A DNA stretch of 64,000 bases from Rhodococcus jostii NBRC 16295 (GCF_001894825.1 NZ_BCWY01000017.1:1-64000), one strand, 5' to 3'; shown: positions 8,537-18,095, counted from the first letter of the stretch. Made by a program: numbers and translations. The notes: generated by a model not told the origin, from the sequence alone.

Positions 8537-9060
8537 CCGGCGGCCGCCGGTTGGCCGCGGTGCTGGCGTCGGCGATGGTCCTGGCAGGCTGCGGCACGTC
8601 CGTGACCGGCACCCCGCTGCCGGAGGGCGCAGCCGACTCCGGCGACGGCGGCTCGCCGCAGTTCGACAAGCTTCTCCGGGAGTGTGACGCCGTGCCCAAC
8701 GACAAGATCGCCGAGACGCTCGGCGGCGCCGGCATCGACCAGTACTTCTTCGGTGCGGTGTGTATGTGGACGGTGTCGTCGGCCGCCGGATCGATCGACG
8801 TGACGTTCGGCTGGTTCGAGAACAACTCGTTGCAGCGGGAGCGGGGCGTGGCGGAACAGCTGGGGTATCAGGTGGAGGCCACGACGATCGCGGGCACGTC
8901 GGCGTTCAGCGCCCGTCGGCCGGGTGATTCCGCGACGTGCGGGATCACGGCCGCGTACTCCGGCGTCATCACGTGGTGGGTGCAGCAGCGGTCGGGCACC
9001 GGCGACCCGTGCGTGGGCGCCCGCACCCTCGCCGAGCTGACCCTGCAACGCAACCAGTAG
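8533..9060 (+). CDS. DUF3558 lipoprotein (second of two)
   Basis: A 175-residue paralogue of the preceding lipoprotein. The signal peptide ends in LAGC (Cys20), and the mature part shows VCMWTVSS, RERGVAEQLGYQVE and a C-terminal AELTLQRN that lines up with LGRLTLEKA of its neighbour. The start is GTG 8533, overlapping the upstream stop (GTGA). The tandem arrangement points to a local duplication. The function is unknown; it is an envelope-exposed protein by its lipobox. Confidence 0.85.
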   Translation: MTGGRRLAAVLASAMVLAGCGTSVTGTPLPEGAADSGDGGSPQFDKLLRECDAVPNDKIAETLGGAGIDQYFFGAVCMWTVSSAAGSIDVTFGWFENNSLQRERGVAEQLGYQVEATTIAGTSAFSARRPGDSATCGITAAYSGVITWWVQQRSGTGDPCVGARTLAELTLQRNQ

Positions 9061-9143
9061 CGCCCGAAATTCGCTCGCGGTAGCCCCGACCTCGCTGTTA
9101 GCGTCGAAGGACCACCGATCGAGTCGACCAGAGGATCCTTGCC

Positions 9144-10385
9144 GTGACCGCCACCGAGACGGCTGTGACTCGCCGGTTCGGGCCCCTGGTCCTTCTGAAC
9201 CTCGCGACGCTGTTCTCGTCCACGGGTAACGGCATCGCGATCGTGGTGTTGCCGTGGCTCGTGCTCGAGAAGACGGGCCGCGCGTCCGATGCGGCGATCG
9301 TCGCGGGCGCGGCCACCCTGCCTCTGCTGCTGTCGAGCCTGTTCGCGGGCACGTTCGTCGATCTGTTCGGACGCCGGCGCACGTCGATGATCTCCGACTG
9401 CCTGTCCGCGCTGTCCGTGGCGGCCATCCCGGTCATCGCGAACACGACGGGTCTCACCGTCACGGCGATCGCCGTCCTCGCCGCGATCGGCGCCGCGTTC
9501 GATCCGGCCGGAATCGCGGCGCGGGAGTCGATGCTGCCCGCCGCCACCAAGTCCGCGGGGTGGTCGCTCGACCGGATGAACAGTCTCTACGAGGCCAATT
9601 ACAACGTGGCGTATCTGGTCGGGCCGGGCATCGGCGGCGTCCTGATCGCGACGGTGGGTGCGGTGAACACGTTGTGGGTCACCGCCGTCGGTTTCGTTCT
9701 GTCGGTGGTGACCATCGCCTTCCTCCGGCTCGAGAACGCCGGCAGGCCCGACACGGCCACCCGCCCGACCTCCATCTGGCACGGCACGCTCGAGGGCCTG
9801 AAGTTCGTGTGGCACAACCGGCTCCTGCGCACGATCGCGCTCGTGGACATGGCGGTGGTCGCGCTGTACATGCCCGTCGAATCGGTGGTGTTCCCGGTGT
9901 ACTTCACCGAACTGGACAAGCCCGCGCAACTGGGTTCCGTCCTGATGGCGCTCAGCATCGGCGGCGTGGTGGGTGCGCTCGCGTACGGGCCGCTCGCGCC
10001 GTTCGTGTCGCGCCGGACGCTGATGCTGGTGGCGGTGACGGTGCTGGGCGCGGCGATGGTCGCGATGGCGTTCCTGCCACCGCTGTGGGCGATCCTCGCG
10101 CTGGCCCTGCTGCAGGGTCTGGTGTTCGGTCCCGTGGGCCCGATCGCCAACTACGCCATGCAGACTCGCAGTCCGGAGCACATGCGCGGACGTGTCACCG
10201 GGGTCATGACGTCCACCGCGTACGCCGCGGGACCTCTGGGTTATCTGCTGGCCGGGCCGGTCATCGACAAGTGGGGAATCCAGCCGACGTTCTTCGTGCT
10301 GGCGATTCCGGTGCTGGTCATCGGACTGGCCTGCTTCGCGCTGCCCGTCCTGAAGGAACTGGACGCGAAGGTGCCCGTCAGTTGA
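9144..10385 (+). CDS. Major facilitator superfamily transporter
   Basis: A 413-residue integral membrane protein with about 12 hydrophobic segments. The loop 2-3 motif DLFGRRRTSMI is the MFS signature with its Arg-rich end. It resembles the MFS_3/enterobactin-exporter type drug-efflux branch (DAAIVAGAATLPLLLSSLFAGTFVD). The substrate is unknown. It starts with GTG 9144 after AGAGGA. The 3' end overlaps the convergent carboxylesterase gene by 8 nt, so read-through in either direction would create antisense RNA. Confidence 0.85.
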   Translation: MTATETAVTRRFGPLVLLNLATLFSSTGNGIAIVVLPWLVLEKTGRASDAAIVAGAATLPLLLSSLFAGTFVDLFGRRRTSMISDCLSALSVAAIPVIANTTGLTVTAIAVLAAIGAAFDPAGIAARESMLPAATKSAGWSLDRMNSLYEANYNVAYLVGPGIGGVLIATVGAVNTLWVTAVGFVLSVVTIAFLRLENAGRPDTATRPTSIWHGTLEGLKFVWHNRLLRTIALVDMAVVALYMPVESVVFPVYFTELDKPAQLGSVLMALSIGGVVGALAYGPLAPFVSRRTLMLVAVTVLGAAMVAMAFLPPLWAILALALLQGLVFGPVGPIANYAMQTRSPEHMRGRVTGVMTSTAYAAGPLGYLLAGPVIDKWGIQPTFFVLAIPVLVIGLACFALPVLKELDAKVPVS

Positions 10386-11931
10386 AGCCCATGACGTCGT
10401 TGCCCCAGGCGATCCGCATCTCTCGGTCCGGATCCTCGACCAGGGTGTCCGCGCCGTCGATCAGCAGCGTCGAGCGGTGCTCCTCGTCGTAGGGCGCCCA
10501 GTGCTTGGACCCGTCCAGCGCGGCGGGGACGCCGTGCCGCGCGAACGCGAGCCAGCGGCGCTGGATCCGGCCCGACACCTCGAGCGCCGTCTTCCGGCCG
10601 CCGAGCCAGAACGTCGGGTCGATGTTGAGAGTGTCGAAATTGCCGAAGACGTACGGGAGTTCGGTGGCGTGCCCGGCTCCGATGCGTGCGGCTTTGAGCA
10701 TCGGCGTGGCCTGGTCGAACCGGTACATCCACGTCGGTGAGTGACGACTGTGGGCGTCGGCCACCCACAGGGCGGGCATCCGGAACGCGGCGTCCCGGGA
10801 CATCGCGAGCGCGCCCCGGGGTTTCCCGCGGTCCGGGTACGCCGACAGGATGTCGGCGAGCCGGGCGGCGGGCAGTTCGGGGTGATCGGTCGCGATCGCC
10901 CTCAGCATCTCCTGCACCGAATCCGAAGTGACCGGCAGGAGAGGCGATTTCATGAACTTGAAGATCGACGACTCGTCCTTGTTGGAACCGATGATGAGGG
11001 GGATGCGGTGGGAGTAGCCCTTCTGGAACGCGGCCACCGGGTAGCGCGGCAGGAAGTCGCGGTCCACCACCGGCGCCATGGCGAGCGTGCCGGGGATCTT
11101 GGTGGGCACCTCGTTGACGAGGGTGTCGCTGGCCTCGATGATCGTGTGGTACGGCAGGTGCAGCAGTCTGTCGATCTGACCGGGCGCCACCTCGAGGATG
11201 TCGAGGAACTGCTTCCCGACGGTGGCGGCCCGCTCGCTCCCGTAGACCGACGTGGCGGGTGGGCTCTGGGCGATCGCGCGGTGGAACAGCCCCTCCGCGC
11301 TCGGACACGTCATCAGCGTGGTGATCGACCCGGCCCCCGACGACTCGCCGAACACCGTCACCTCGTCCGGGTCACCGCCGAACGACGAGATGTTCTCGCG
11401 CACCCACTCGAGCGCCGCGACCTGGTCGCGCAGCCCGCAGTTGGTCTCGAACACGCGCTCGGCCGTCGAGAACGACGACAGGTCGAGGAACCCCAGTGCC
11501 CCCACCCGGTAGTTGAACGAGACCAGCACGACGTCGCCGAGAGTGGACAGGATGCGCCCGTTGTAGATGCCCTGTGCCGCGGTTCCCAGGCAGTACGCGC
11601 CGCCGTGGATCCACACCATCACCGGACGCGGAGTGCCGTCGGGTCTCGGTGCCCAGACGTTGACCGACAGGCAGTCTTCGTCCATTTCCAGTCCGGCATC
11701 GATCGGGACGGCGGTGCCGTGCCCTTGCGGCGCCATCGGGCCGAAGTCGACGCAGTCGCGCACACCCTCCCACGGTGTGGGAGGGACCGGCGCGCGGAAC
11801 CGCAGATCGCCGACGGGGGCGGCGGCGAACGGGATGCCCTTCCACGCGTAGACGTCGCCCTCGGGGTAGCCGCGGATCTCGCCGTCCCGGGCGCGGACGA
11901 CGAGCGTGTCGCCGGACTTCTCGACATCCAC
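10378..11931 (-). CDS. Type-B carboxylesterase/lipase
   Basis: A 517-residue serine esterase. It has the oxyanion-hole HGGAY (109-113), the nucleophile elbow GESSGAG with Ser197, and the early EDCLSVNVW motif of the carboxylesterase type-B family; the acidic residue and His of the triad fall in the C-terminal half. There is no signal peptide, so it is probably cytoplasmic. It hydrolyses carboxylic esters; family members in actinobacteria include cocaine- and phenmedipham-type esterases, but the substrate is not readable here. GTG 11931 follows GAGGAG. It is convergent with the MFS gene. Confidence 0.88.
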   Translation of the reverse strand: MDVEKSGDTLVVRARDGEIRGYPEGDVYAWKGIPFAAAPVGDLRFRAPVPPTPWEGVRDCVDFGPMAPQGHGTAVPIDAGLEMDEDCLSVNVWAPRPDGTPRPVMVWIHGGAYCLGTAAQGIYNGRILSTLGDVVLVSFNYRVGALGFLDLSSFSTAERVFETNCGLRDQVAALEWVRENISSFGGDPDEVTVFGESSGAGSITTLMTCPSAEGLFHRAIAQSPPATSVYGSERAATVGKQFLDILEVAPGQIDRLLHLPYHTIIEASDTLVNEVPTKIPGTLAMAPVVDRDFLPRYPVAAFQKGYSHRIPLIIGSNKDESSIFKFMKSPLLPVTSDSVQEMLRAIATDHPELPAARLADILSAYPDRGKPRGALAMSRDAAFRMPALWVADAHSRHSPTWMYRFDQATPMLKAARIGAGHATELPYVFGNFDTLNIDPTFWLGGRKTALEVSGRIQRRWLAFARHGVPAALDGSKHWAPYDEEHRSTLLIDGADTLVEDPDREMRIAWGNDVMGFN

Positions 11932-12122
11932 GGACGAATCTCCTCACGCAGCACGTACCGGGAATCTCTCGCCAAAGTACCAACGATGAGCAGGCCGGAC
12001 CGATCGAACGCGCGCGACTGCCGGACGCCGCCGAGCGCGGCCGCGTTCCTCGGCGGCCGACCCCGTCCACCCACCCGGGCCTTTCCGTCCCGGGCGCGGG
12101 CGGTGCTAGGGTCGGCTTGTTC

Positions 12123-12201
12123 TGACACGGGGTGCTCCGCACGGGCGGGGCTGAGAACACACCCGGGAACCTGCTCAGGTAATGCTGACGAAGGGATGTC
12201 A
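12123..12201 (+). promoter_or_regulatory. TPP riboswitch (THI box)
   Basis: The region shows the conserved blocks in order: ACGGGGTGC, GGGGCTGAGA, ACCCGGGAACCTG, GGTAATGCTGACGAAGGGA. The outer stem P1 pairs TGACA (12123-12127) with TGTCA (12197-12201). The AAGGGA at 12191-12196 is 10 nt before the tenA GTG, so ligand binding probably hides the ribosome site. High thiamine pyrophosphate should lower expression of tenA and the downstream ABC transporter. Confidence 0.93.
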
Positions 12202-12206
12202 ACGTT

Positions 12207-12929
12207 GTGAATAGCTCTGTCCAAGACGCTGCCGGCGCCGGCCAGCACGCCCGATTCACGGACCACTTGTGGGACCGGACGAAGGTGCTGCGCGAGGCGA
12301 TCGACGAACTCGAGTTTCTGCGCCGCCTCGGTGACGGAACGCTGCCGCTGGACGTGTTCCGCACGTACATCGAGCAGGATTTCCTGTACCTGACCGGGTA
12401 CGCGAAGGCGCTGTCACTGGTGGCCGCGCACGCGCCCGGACCCGTCGAGGCCGGATTCTGGGCGGGCTCGGCAGCCGAGGCCGCCACCGTCGAAGCGACG
12501 CTGCACCAGAATCTGCTGACCAGCGGACGACTCCCCGAGTCGGACGCGGAGCCGCAGCATTCGCCGGCCTGCCTCGGGTACATCTCGTACCTGACCGCCG
12601 TCTCCGCCACCGAGCCGTACGCCGTGGCCGCGGCCGCTGTGCTGCCCTGCTTCTGGATCTACGCGGACGTGGGACGCCGGCTCGCGGCCAGTGCCCGTGA
12701 CGTGTTGTCCGCCGACCCGTCGCACCCGTACGCACAGTGGGTGACCACGTACGACGCGGAGGAGTTCCACGCCGCCGTCGCCCGTGCACGCGAACTGGTG
12801 GACGCCGCCGCCGAGGCCGCGACCGATGCCCAGCGTGAGGCGATGGTGGAGGCGTTCGTGATCGCCAGCCGCTACGAACTCATGTTCTGGGACACCGCCC
12901 TCAACACCCAGGAATGGCCCGCGTCGTGA
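12207..12929 (+). CDS. tenA: TenA family aminopyrimidine aminohydrolase
   Basis: A 240-residue all-helical TenA/THI-4 protein. The residues matching Bacillus TenA are present: Asp58 and Tyr61 in QDFLYL, nucleophile Cys148 and Tyr152 in PCFWIY, and Glu224 in RYELMFWD. TenA converts aminopyrimidine breakdown products to HMP (and can hydrolyse thiamine) in thiamine salvage. It starts with GTG 12207 directly behind the TPP riboswitch. The stop overlaps the thiY-like GTG (GTGA), so the four genes form one thiamine-controlled operon. Confidence 0.92.
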   Translation: MNSSVQDAAGAGQHARFTDHLWDRTKVLREAIDELEFLRRLGDGTLPLDVFRTYIEQDFLYLTGYAKALSLVAAHAPGPVEAGFWAGSAAEAATVEATLHQNLLTSGRLPESDAEPQHSPACLGYISYLTAVSATEPYAVAAAAVLPCFWIYADVGRRLAASARDVLSADPSHPYAQWVTTYDAEEFHAAVARARELVDAAAEAATDAQREAMVEAFVIASRYELMFWDTALNTQEWPAS

Positions 12930-13954
12930 CACTCTTCTCTCGCACCAAACGCGCTGCGACGGCAGCCGTCGTCCTCGTCGCCGCCCTGTCGCTGCTCACC
13001 GGTTGCGCCGGCGACTCGCAGTCGGACGACACCATCCGATTCGCCCTCGACTGGACCCCGAACACCAACCACACCGGTCTGTTCGTCGCGCAGCAGCAGG
13101 GCTGGTTCGCGGACGCAGGACTCGACGTGCAGGTACTCCCCTACAACGACACCTCCCCCGACACCCTGGTCGACGCCGGGAACGCCGAGTTCGGGGTGAG
13201 CTTCCAGAGTTCCGCGACATTCTCGAAGGCCGCGGGCGCACAGACGACGTCGGTCATGGCCCCGCTGCAGCACTGGGCGACGGGTATTGCGGTGAAGGCG
13301 GATCGCGCCGACATCACCCGCCCCCGGGACCTGGACGGCAAGATCTACGCCGGATTCGCGGACCCGGACGGCGAGGAGACGCTGAAGCAGATCATCCGGA
13401 ACGACGGCGGCAAGGGCGAATTCACCACCGTCACGCTCGGCACGTCGGCCTACGAGGCCGTGTACTCCGGCACCGCCGACTTCACCGTGTCGTTCTTCGG
13501 CTGGGAAGGAATCGAGGCCGAGCACCAGGGCACGCCGATGCGCTACTTCCACTACACCGACTACGGCTTCCCCGACGCCTACGCGCTCGTCATCGAGGGC
13601 AACGAGCAGTGGATGGCCGACCATCCCGAGCAGGCCCGCAAGTTCGTCCAGGCCCTGCAGCGCGGATACCAGTTCGCCGCCGACCAGCCGGATCAGGCCG
13701 CGCAGATGCTGATCGACGCCAACCCGGGCGCCTTCACCGACGAGTCCCTCGTCCGGGAGAGTCAGCAGATGCTGTCGTCCGAGTACATGAAGGACAGTTC
13801 CGGCAAGGTCGGAACCCAGACGGCCGAGCAGTGGGCGGGATATTCCGGTTTCCTGTTCCAGCACGGCCTGCTCACCGGCCCCGACGGGGCACCGCTGACC
13901 ACGGAACCCGACTGGTCGACGTATTTCACCAATGAGTACCTCACTCAGCCCTGA
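12926..13954 (+). CDS. thiY: Pyrimidine precursor-binding lipoprotein of ABC transporter (ThiY/NMT1 type)
   Basis: A 342-residue substrate-binding lipoprotein. The signal peptide ends in LLTGC (Cys27), then FALDWTPNTNHTGLFVAQQQG, the NMT1/THI5-like signature. ThiY proteins bind formyl-aminopyrimidine derived from degraded thiamine and hand it to the ThiX/ThiZ importer. GTG 12926 overlaps the tenA stop by 4 nt; an ATG at 12914 is in frame but its AGGA is directly adjacent. Position between tenA and a permease, behind a TPP riboswitch, supports the substrate assignment over the sulfonate/nitrate alternatives of the same fold. Confidence 0.88.
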   Translation: MTLFSRTKRAATAAVVLVAALSLLTGCAGDSQSDDTIRFALDWTPNTNHTGLFVAQQQGWFADAGLDVQVLPYNDTSPDTLVDAGNAEFGVSFQSSATFSKAAGAQTTSVMAPLQHWATGIAVKADRADITRPRDLDGKIYAGFADPDGEETLKQIIRNDGGKGEFTTVTLGTSAYEAVYSGTADFTVSFFGWEGIEAEHQGTPMRYFHYTDYGFPDAYALVIEGNEQWMADHPEQARKFVQALQRGYQFAADQPDQAAQMLIDANPGAFTDESLVRESQQMLSSEYMKDSSGKVGTQTAEQWAGYSGFLFQHGLLTGPDGAPLTTEPDWSTYFTNEYLTQP

Positions 13955-14753
13955 CACGAGTCGCGGCACCACGGCCCCGGGCACGTCCTCGCTGCTGCGA
14001 CGGGCGGTGCCCGCGGTCGTGGTCGTGGCACTGCTGGTCGTCGCGTGGCAGGTGTACGTGACGGTCAGCGGTATCCGGCCGCAGGTGCTGCCGTCGCCGC
14101 TGCGCGTGATCCAGCAGGGCTGGCGGGCACGGGACGCCATCTCCGGTCACGCCTCCGCGACGCTGCAGGTGACGCTGATCGGGTTCGCCGTGTCCCTGCT
14201 CTTCGCCTGGGCGCTCGCCGTGCTCGTGGACTTCTCGCCGTGGCTGCGACGCGCGTTCGTTCCGCTGTTCGTCGTGTCGCAGACGCTGCCGATCATCGCG
14301 ATCGCGCCGCTGATGATCATCTGGTTCGGTTTCGGGTTGCTGCCGAAGATTCTCGTGATCGCCCTCGCGACCTTCTTCCCGATGACGATCGGCCTGATCG
14401 AGGGTTTCGCCGCGGCCGACCGGGAGGCGGGGGCGCTGTTGCGCAGCATGGGCGCTTCGCGGTGGCAGGAGTTCCGCTACGTGCGGCTCCCGTCGGCCAT
14501 CCCCCGCTTCTTCACCGCCCTGCGGATCGGCATCACGTACGCCGTGGTGGGTGCGGTGTTCGCCGAATACGTCGGTGCCACGTCCGGTCTCGGCATCTAC
14601 ATGGCGACCCAGAAGAACTCCTTCCGCACCGACCTCGTGCTGGCCGCCGTCCTCGTGACCGCGGTGATCAGCGTCAGTCTCTATCTGCTCACCTTCGCCG
14701 TGGAACGCGTCGTCGCCCCGTGGATCAAGAACGAAAGGGGCCGGCATGAGTGA
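13932..14753 (+). CDS. thiX: ABC transporter permease for pyrimidine precursor (ThiX)
   Basis: A 273-residue inner-membrane permease with about six hydrophobic segments and the BPD_transp_1 EAA-type loop (EAGALLRSMGASRWQEFRYV, with the G at the loop turn) that docks the ATPase. It overlaps thiY by 23 nt and thiZ by 8 nt. It belongs to the SsuC/TauC/ThiX branch; the riboswitch and the TenA neighbour favour thiamine-pyrimidine uptake. Confidence 0.88.
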   Translation: MSTSLSPDTSRGTTAPGTSSLLRRAVPAVVVVALLVVAWQVYVTVSGIRPQVLPSPLRVIQQGWRARDAISGHASATLQVTLIGFAVSLLFAWALAVLVDFSPWLRRAFVPLFVVSQTLPIIAIAPLMIIWFGFGLLPKILVIALATFFPMTIGLIEGFAAADREAGALLRSMGASRWQEFRYVRLPSAIPRFFTALRIGITYAVVGAVFAEYVGATSGLGIYMATQKNSFRTDLVLAAVLVTAVISVSLYLLTFAVERVVAPWIKNERGRHE

Positions 14754-15558
14754 GACCGCGCGCGTCGCATTGTCCGGGCTCACCAAGGGATTCCCGGTCC
14801 GCGGCGGCATCCGACCCGTACTCGACGACATCTCGTTCACCGTCGAACCCGGCGAGTTCGTGTCCGTCATCGGCCCCAGCGGGTGCGGCAAGAGCACCGC
14901 GTTCGCCATGCTCGCCGGCCTCGACCAACCGGACTCCGGCACCGTCACCATCGGCGGCGACACCGTGCGTCCCGCCGGGAGTGGTCCCTCGAAGTGCGCG
15001 TACATGCCGCAGAAGGACCTGCTGTTCCCGTGGCGCAGCGTCCTCGACAACACCACCCTCGGCCTCGAGGTGCAGGGGGTGCCCCGCAAGCAGGCGCGGG
15101 ACAAGGCCCGCGAGTTGTTCTCCGTGTTCGGTCTCGCCGGATTCGAGGACGCCCGCCCCAGTCAGCTGTCCGGCGGGATGCGGCAACGCGCCGCGATGCT
15201 CCGCACCGTCGTCCAGGACCGTCCGGTGCTGCTGCTCGACGAACCGTTCGGCGCCCTGGATTCGTTGACCCGCACCGAGATGCAGACGTGGTTGCAGGAC
15301 GTGTGGCAACGCTACCGGTGGACCGTCCTGATGATCACCCACGACATCCGGGAGGCCGTCTACCTGTCGGACCGGGTGGTCGTGCTGTCGGCGCGGCCCG
15401 CCACCGTCCGCCGCGAGGTGACGGTGGGTCTGCCCCGCCCCCGCGAACTGTCGATGATGACGTCGCCCGAATTCGCAGACGTCGAACACGAACTGCTCGG
15501 GGTACTCCACGAGGAGTCGAGGCGGGCACTCGTCGAGCAGGAGTCGGGCAGACGCTGA
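14746..15558 (+). CDS. thiZ: ABC transporter ATP-binding protein (ThiZ)
   Basis: A 270-residue ATPase. Walker A GPSGCGKST (43-51), Q-loop MPQKDLLFPW, signature LSGGM (141-145), Walker B VLLLDEPFGALD (161-172) and the switch His in MITHD are all intact. It energises the ThiXY importer. It overlaps the permease gene by 8 nt. It ends 13 nt from the convergent WS/DGAT gene with no obvious terminator hairpin between. Confidence 0.9.
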   Translation: MSETARVALSGLTKGFPVRGGIRPVLDDISFTVEPGEFVSVIGPSGCGKSTAFAMLAGLDQPDSGTVTIGGDTVRPAGSGPSKCAYMPQKDLLFPWRSVLDNTTLGLEVQGVPRKQARDKARELFSVFGLAGFEDARPSQLSGGMRQRAAMLRTVVQDRPVLLLDEPFGALDSLTRTEMQTWLQDVWQRYRWTVLMITHDIREAVYLSDRVVVLSARPATVRREVTVGLPRPRELSMMTSPEFADVEHELLGVLHEESRRALVEQESGRR

Positions 15559-15571
15559 AACAGCCTGTGTC

Positions 15572-16927
15572 TCAGAGCAACGCGGCCTCGAGTTCGCCGA
15601 GAGCGGTCTCCAGGTAGAACAGGATGCGTTGCAGGCTCGGCACCGAGCGGCGGCACCCGATGACACCGAAATCGAGGTTGTCGCCGTTGGTGGTGAGCGT
15701 GATGTTGAGTGCCTGCCCGTCCAGCACCACCGACGTCGGGTAGATGCCGTCCAACCGGGACCCGTTCCAGTACATGGTCTTCCGCGGTCCCGGAACGTTG
15801 GAGATGATCACGTTGAACGGTGGCGGCGTGAAACGGACGAACCCCGGGACCGGTGTCAGGGCGATCGGCGACATGTTGACCGCGGACCACGCCAGCGCCT
15901 GCATCGGGGTGAGGCTGCCGAACAGTTCCTTCCCCTGCGACATGGAGGCGGAGATCGCCGTCAGCCGCTCGGCCGGGTCGTCGACGTCCGTCGCCAGGTT
16001 GCACAACGTGACCCCCACCGCGTTGCCGCCGGAATCGGCCTTCTCCTCGTCGCGCAGCGACACCGGGACCATCGCGATCAGTGGCTCGTCCGGCAGCGCA
16101 TTCTGTTCCTCGAGGTACCCGCGCAACGCGCCCGCGCACATGGCCATCACCACGTCGTTGACACTGACCCCCGCCGCCTTCCGCACGGCGTGGACGCGTT
16201 CGAGTGGCCACGACTGCGCGGCGAACCGGCGTGCCCCGCCGATCGGGACGTTGAGCATGGTCCGGGGCGCCTCGTACGGAAACTTCATGTCGTGCTGCCC
16301 CATCGCGGTGCGGGCGATGCGCAGCGACGCCGGCGCGAGACCGGCCACCTCACCGACCGTGCGACGGACCCCGTTCACCACCGACCACAGGTCGGGGGCG
16401 GCTCCGTTGGCCGACGCCCTGCGCGGCAGATTCCACGGCGGCGGTGCGTCGCGCACGTCGGGGTCGGTGGAGAGCGTCCGCATCAGCAGCCGCAGCCCTG
16501 AGACCCCGTCCATCAGCGAATGGTGCAGTTTGGTGTAGATGGCGAACCGGCCGTCGTCGAGCCCCTCGATCAGATACATCTCCCACAGCGGGCGATGACG
16601 GTCCAGCAGCGTGCCGTGCAACCGGGACGTGAGCGTCAGCAGTTCCCGGATCCGGTACGGGGCCGGCAGAGCCGAATGACGCACGTGGTATTCGAGATCG
16701 ACATCCGACTCGTCCGCCCACCACACGTTCCCGAGACTCCCGACCGGGCCCGCCGGTTTCTTCCGGAAAGCAGGGTCGACGTCCGTGTGTTTCAGCAGGG
16801 TTTCGTGCATCGACTTCACGTAGTCAGGACCGGCATCCTCCGGCGGTGTGAACAATTCGAGCGATCCCACGTGCATCGGATGCTCTCGCGATTCGCCGAG
16901 AAGGAATATCGAATCGGTAACCGGCAT
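15572..16927 (-). CDS. Wax ester synthase/diacylglycerol acyltransferase (WS/DGAT)
   Basis: A 451-residue acyltransferase that uses acyl-CoA to esterify diacylglycerol or fatty alcohols, making storage triacylglycerol or wax esters. The active-site motif HHSLMDG is at 135-141; PLWEMYLIEG and the C-terminal NVPGPR motif are also typical. ATG 16927 (MPVTDSIFLLGE, the usual family start) follows AGGTGGGG; a GTG at 16948 is in frame but less likely. Rhodococci carry many paralogues (atf genes); which one this is cannot be told. It is divergent from an HSL-type hydrolase, which could act on ester products. Confidence 0.92.
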   Translation of the reverse strand: MPVTDSIFLLGESREHPMHVGSLELFTPPEDAGPDYVKSMHETLLKHTDVDPAFRKKPAGPVGSLGNVWWADESDVDLEYHVRHSALPAPYRIRELLTLTSRLHGTLLDRHRPLWEMYLIEGLDDGRFAIYTKLHHSLMDGVSGLRLLMRTLSTDPDVRDAPPPWNLPRRASANGAAPDLWSVVNGVRRTVGEVAGLAPASLRIARTAMGQHDMKFPYEAPRTMLNVPIGGARRFAAQSWPLERVHAVRKAAGVSVNDVVMAMCAGALRGYLEEQNALPDEPLIAMVPVSLRDEEKADSGGNAVGVTLCNLATDVDDPAERLTAISASMSQGKELFGSLTPMQALAWSAVNMSPIALTPVPGFVRFTPPPFNVIISNVPGPRKTMYWNGSRLDGIYPTSVVLDGQALNITLTTNGDNLDFGVIGCRRSVPSLQRILFYLETALGELEAALL

Positions 16928-17105
16928 GATCCCCACCTGGACGTTCACCCCCGCTCGGTCACTATCCCATTACGACTTCCGCCTGGATGCTACGTCGGGC
17001 GTAGCGTCCGTGCGACCAACTTCGATGTAGACCGTACGGCGCAAAGAGGTGGAAAACCTGAAGGCAGCACGTCGATGGGCACCGAGGCCGGAACGGAGGC
17101 AGGCA

Positions 17106-18095
17106 ATGAGCACTGCGACTTACGAATTCTGCCCGTCACCCCTCCCGGTGACGCGGCGGGAGTTCGCCGGAACCAGCCTGCAGTCGACGGCCCTCGCCCA
17201 CACCCTGCGCCGCACCGTCCGGCCGTTCCTCGACGGGTGGGCGCGCTACCCCGAACTGCCGTGGCCGACGGGAGTCGTCGACCTGTTCGGGTACTCGCTC
17301 GGACCCATCCGCGGAACCCAGCGCAGGCCGGTCCGGCTGCCGAACTGTCGCGCCGAATGGATCCGCCCGCCCGGTGAGCTCGGCGACCGGGCGATCCTCT
17401 ACCTCCACGGCGGGGCGTTCCTGTGCTGCGGGATCAACTCGCATCGTCAGATGGTGTCCCGGATCTCCGCGGAGTCGCAGGCGTCGACACTGAACGTCGC
17501 GTACCGCATGATCCCCCGCAACCCCATCCGGGCGGCCGTCGAGGACGGTGTCGACGGCTACCGGTGGCTGCTCGCGCACGGCTACACCGCGGACCGCATC
17601 GTCGTCGCCGGCGACTCGGCAGGCGGATTCCTCACGTTCATGGTCACGCTCGAAGCCCTGCGGCAGGGTCTGCCGCGCCCCGCCGCGGACGTCGCGCTGT
17701 CGCCGCTGACCGACCTCGACCCCGTGAACAAGCTGGCCCATCCCAACGCCGACCTCTGCGCTGTCTTCCCCAAACGCGCGGTCGGCGCCCTGTCCAGGAT
17801 CATCGAAAGACTGGACACCCGGGGCGGGCACGAGCCGTCCACGTCCCCCGTGGACGGCTCGCTCGCCTCGATGCCGCCGGCGCTGATCCAGACCGGCTCG
17901 CAGGAAATGGTGTACGTCGACGCGGAACTGATGTCCGAGCGGCTGTCCCAGGCGGGTGTGCCGTGCGAACTGCAGGTGTGGGAACGGCAGGTGCACGTCT
18001 TCCAGGCGGCCGCCGGTCTCCTGCCCGAGGGCACCCGCGCCATCCGCGAGATCGGCCGGTTCATCCGCAAAGCCACCCCTGTGAGTACTTCCTAA
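17106..18095 (+). CDS. Alpha/beta hydrolase, hormone-sensitive lipase type
   Basis: A 329-residue esterase of the HSL (bacterial family IV) group. It has oxyanion HGGAF at 101-105 and nucleophile Ser171 in GDSAGG; a late Asp and His (WERQVHVF) complete the triad. ATG 17106 has GGAGGCAGG just upstream; the frame is open back to 17049. It is divergent from WS/DGAT, with a 6-bp inverted repeat (GCTACG/CGTAGC, 16989-17005) in the shared promoter region. Cleavage of short or medium acyl esters is expected. The last codons lie inside a bidirectional terminator hairpin. Confidence 0.88.
   Translation: MSTATYEFCPSPLPVTRREFAGTSLQSTALAHTLRRTVRPFLDGWARYPELPWPTGVVDLFGYSLGPIRGTQRRPVRLPNCRAEWIRPPGELGDRAILYLHGGAFLCCGINSHRQMVSRISAESQASTLNVAYRMIPRNPIRAAVEDGVDGYRWLLAHGYTADRIVVAGDSAGGFLTFMVTLEALRQGLPRPAADVALSPLTDLDPVNKLAHPNADLCAVFPKRAVGALSRIIERLDTRGGHEPSTSPVDGSLASMPPALIQTGSQEMVYVDAELMSERLSQAGVPCELQVWERQVHVFQAAAGLLPEGTRAIREIGRFIRKATPVSTS

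Noticed and set aside
9060-9143. Possible small gene or riboswitch upstream of the MFS gene
   Set aside because: No conserved motif and no frame with a ribosome site.
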